Assembly (NCBI RefSeq): GCF_013284055.1
Contig: NZ_CP054143.1
Span: forward strand, 1,364,001 to 1,428,000
Direction: 5' to 3'
Length of the DNA: 64,000 nt
DNA from: Deefgea piscis
GTDB taxonomy: Bacteria > Pseudomonadota > Gammaproteobacteria > Burkholderiales > Chitinibacteraceae
A model generated the notes under the pieces. It saw only the letters and a program-made list of their open reading frames with translations. It did not search any database and was not told the origin of the DNA. Positions 63,901-64,000 of the stretch are shown here, one piece after another. Position 1 is the stretch's first letter. Each line of letters begins with the position of its first letter. Both the position numbers and the translations under genes were made by a program.

Positions 63901-64000
63901 GGTCGCACTTTGTAGGTTGGCGCTATCCACATCACCGATCAGGCTGTCGATGTCTGCAATTGGCGTTCCGCTGCCATTTTCGACATATGTCGTTTTAAAA
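60970..64000 (-). CDS. Large RTX adhesin, C-terminal part (LapA-like), partial
   Basis: The frame is open to the right edge, so about 1,009 C-terminal residues are visible and the N-terminus with any LapG cleavage site lies outside. From the N-side: cadherin/Ig-like repeats (VNDAPTFVSSSSATVSEEG), and a von Willebrand A domain with MIDAS residues DTSGSMADPSG. More Ig-like repeats follow (NTAPVLVDDFSF), then RTX calcium-binding nonapeptides (GNDTVFGENGSDALYGNAGN, GGAGNDLLVGGSGNDILRGD). A final type I secretion signal ends DLLSKGRLITD. This is the architecture of LapA-type biofilm adhesins. Export through the neighbouring TolC-family channel and control by LapD/LapG are inferred from proximity. 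Confidence 0.9.
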   Translation of the reverse strand, partial: FKTTYVENGSGTPIADIDSLIGDVDSANLQSATIVLTNAQLGDVLSTVGLPNGIVASQSVVNGQIVLTLTGSASKAAYETAIESIRFSSTSENPSAADRILNVTVNDGVSNSNTAISTITVVPVNDAPTFVSSSSATVSEEGLKGGIADTAGTSDTSNSTTATGNVIFSDVDSSSLTYTLTAPTGLTSGGQAIVWSGNGSGTLVGTVGNQTIATISIDGTGKYNVTLSGPIDHADKTTEDVKSFDVKVSASDGTSSSSGQFTIKVEDDAPVGQSTTATVQMPYISTNLVLTLDTSGSMADPSGIAGKTRLQVAKEALTQLINDYDNVGDVKIMLVGFSSSATTQLFNGNTWLTAAEAKAILANFTANGGTNYDAAAGQVMQNFDKPGKLVGGQNVGYFFSDGAPNTGLGLDSTETKTWTDFLNAKDINSLSIGLGTGVAGTNLDPLAYNGTGSGTEANSIIVTNLAQLPPILRDTILTPTAGNITGGLVGSAVAGFGADGGHINDITVDGVKYTFNTVGNSITTTANGSTYTFDPVTHTLKVTTALGGQFIIDMDDGKYTYTPPVNLQSNASENIGFTLVDNDGDLDKSNSKLTINVIPPRYNTAPVLVDDFSFTKANQAISLDLLANDKDLQGDKLTLTGTPTLLSGQGVVTIDPKTGLPVFTPSANFIGEATIRYTVSDGFGGTSSAIWTVKVVPESNILDGSNEGGVGSYFVTGPESDAGNVIQVSTAGYHSATGGGAGKSYASTATGNDQVILTGGSNDHVEAGAGNDLIYMGETQDYNNSVATKDANFFLASQFMTSADGTLSTTTNNDKLVLGIVNEMQPVTDLVNAGSGNDTVFGENGSDALYGNAGNDKLFGGAGIDALRGGAGNDLLVGGSGNDILRGDAGSDTFKWTLGDQGTAGAPARDVVMDFNNAKSGNAVGDVDKLDLRDLLQGENTGSLTQYLHFEKSGSDTIIHVSSKGEFSNGNWTTKEDQVITLQGVDLTTSGSDQAIINDLLSKGRLITD

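Overview
The window looks like an ordinary chromosomal stretch of a betaproteobacterium of the order Neisseriales, most like the Chitinibacter/Deefgea side of that order. This is inferred from gene content and order (TPR lipoprotein-lolB-ispE-tRNA-Gln-prs-rplY-pth, ResB/CcsB cytochrome c assembly beside cytochrome c4 and engB, a pilGHIJ-chpA cluster), not from any database match. There is no prophage, integrase, intact insertion sequence or CRISPR array.

Layout. 1-4.6 kb: end of an AlkD-like DNA repair gene, a FUSC-type membrane protein, an AraC/GyrI-like regulator and a dynamin-like GTPase. 4.7-11.4 kb: mutM, then outer-membrane lipoprotein and housekeeping genes (TPR lipoprotein, lolB, ispE, tRNA-Gln, prs, rplY, pth). 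11.4-18.5 kb: a CobW GTPase, two related small proteins, ResB/CcsB, cytochrome c4, engB and a candidate small RNA. 18.6-27.9 kb: the type IV pilus chemosensory system PilG-PilH-PilI-PilJ-ChpA. 28-32.3 kb: membrane protein, cobT-cobC-cobS, and a diguanylate cyclase. 32.5-39.4 kb: waaC-waaA, a DsbB/DsbA-like pair, a probable lysozyme inhibitor, a TauE-type permease, an ankyrin protein and hemB. 39.6-50.7 kb: MscS-type channel, hybrid kinase with a periplasmic partner, an MCP-tip-like protein paired with an ODP-type diiron protein, a parvulin, a Crp/Fnr regulator, small exported proteins, an M50 protease and an Ere-like lipoprotein. 51-56 kb: radical SAM protein, LysR, DUF2917, S4 protein, maf and rlmH. 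56.2-64 kb: a Lap-type adhesion module (TolC-family channel, LapG protease, LapD receptor and the C-terminal part of a large RTX adhesin that runs off the right edge).

How the genes work together. Surface behaviour is the recurring theme: twitching chemosensing, c-di-GMP-controlled adhesin retention, a diguanylate cyclase, a hybrid kinase, and a possible oxygen- or iron-sensing chemotaxis accessory.

The least explained signal is a family of short palindromic elements, each exactly 49 bp from RGGTAT to ATACCY (two copies end in ATACAT). I found ten copies by eye. Seven of the eight intergenic copies lie at or very near a stop codon. One copy lies in frame in waaA, and one encodes most of the signal peptide of the probable lysozyme inhibitor. 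Other points worth a look are a structured candidate sRNA with anti-Shine-Dalgarno loops after engB, the MCP-tip/ODP gene pair, and a perfect 25-copy GGAAAC repeat inside chpA.
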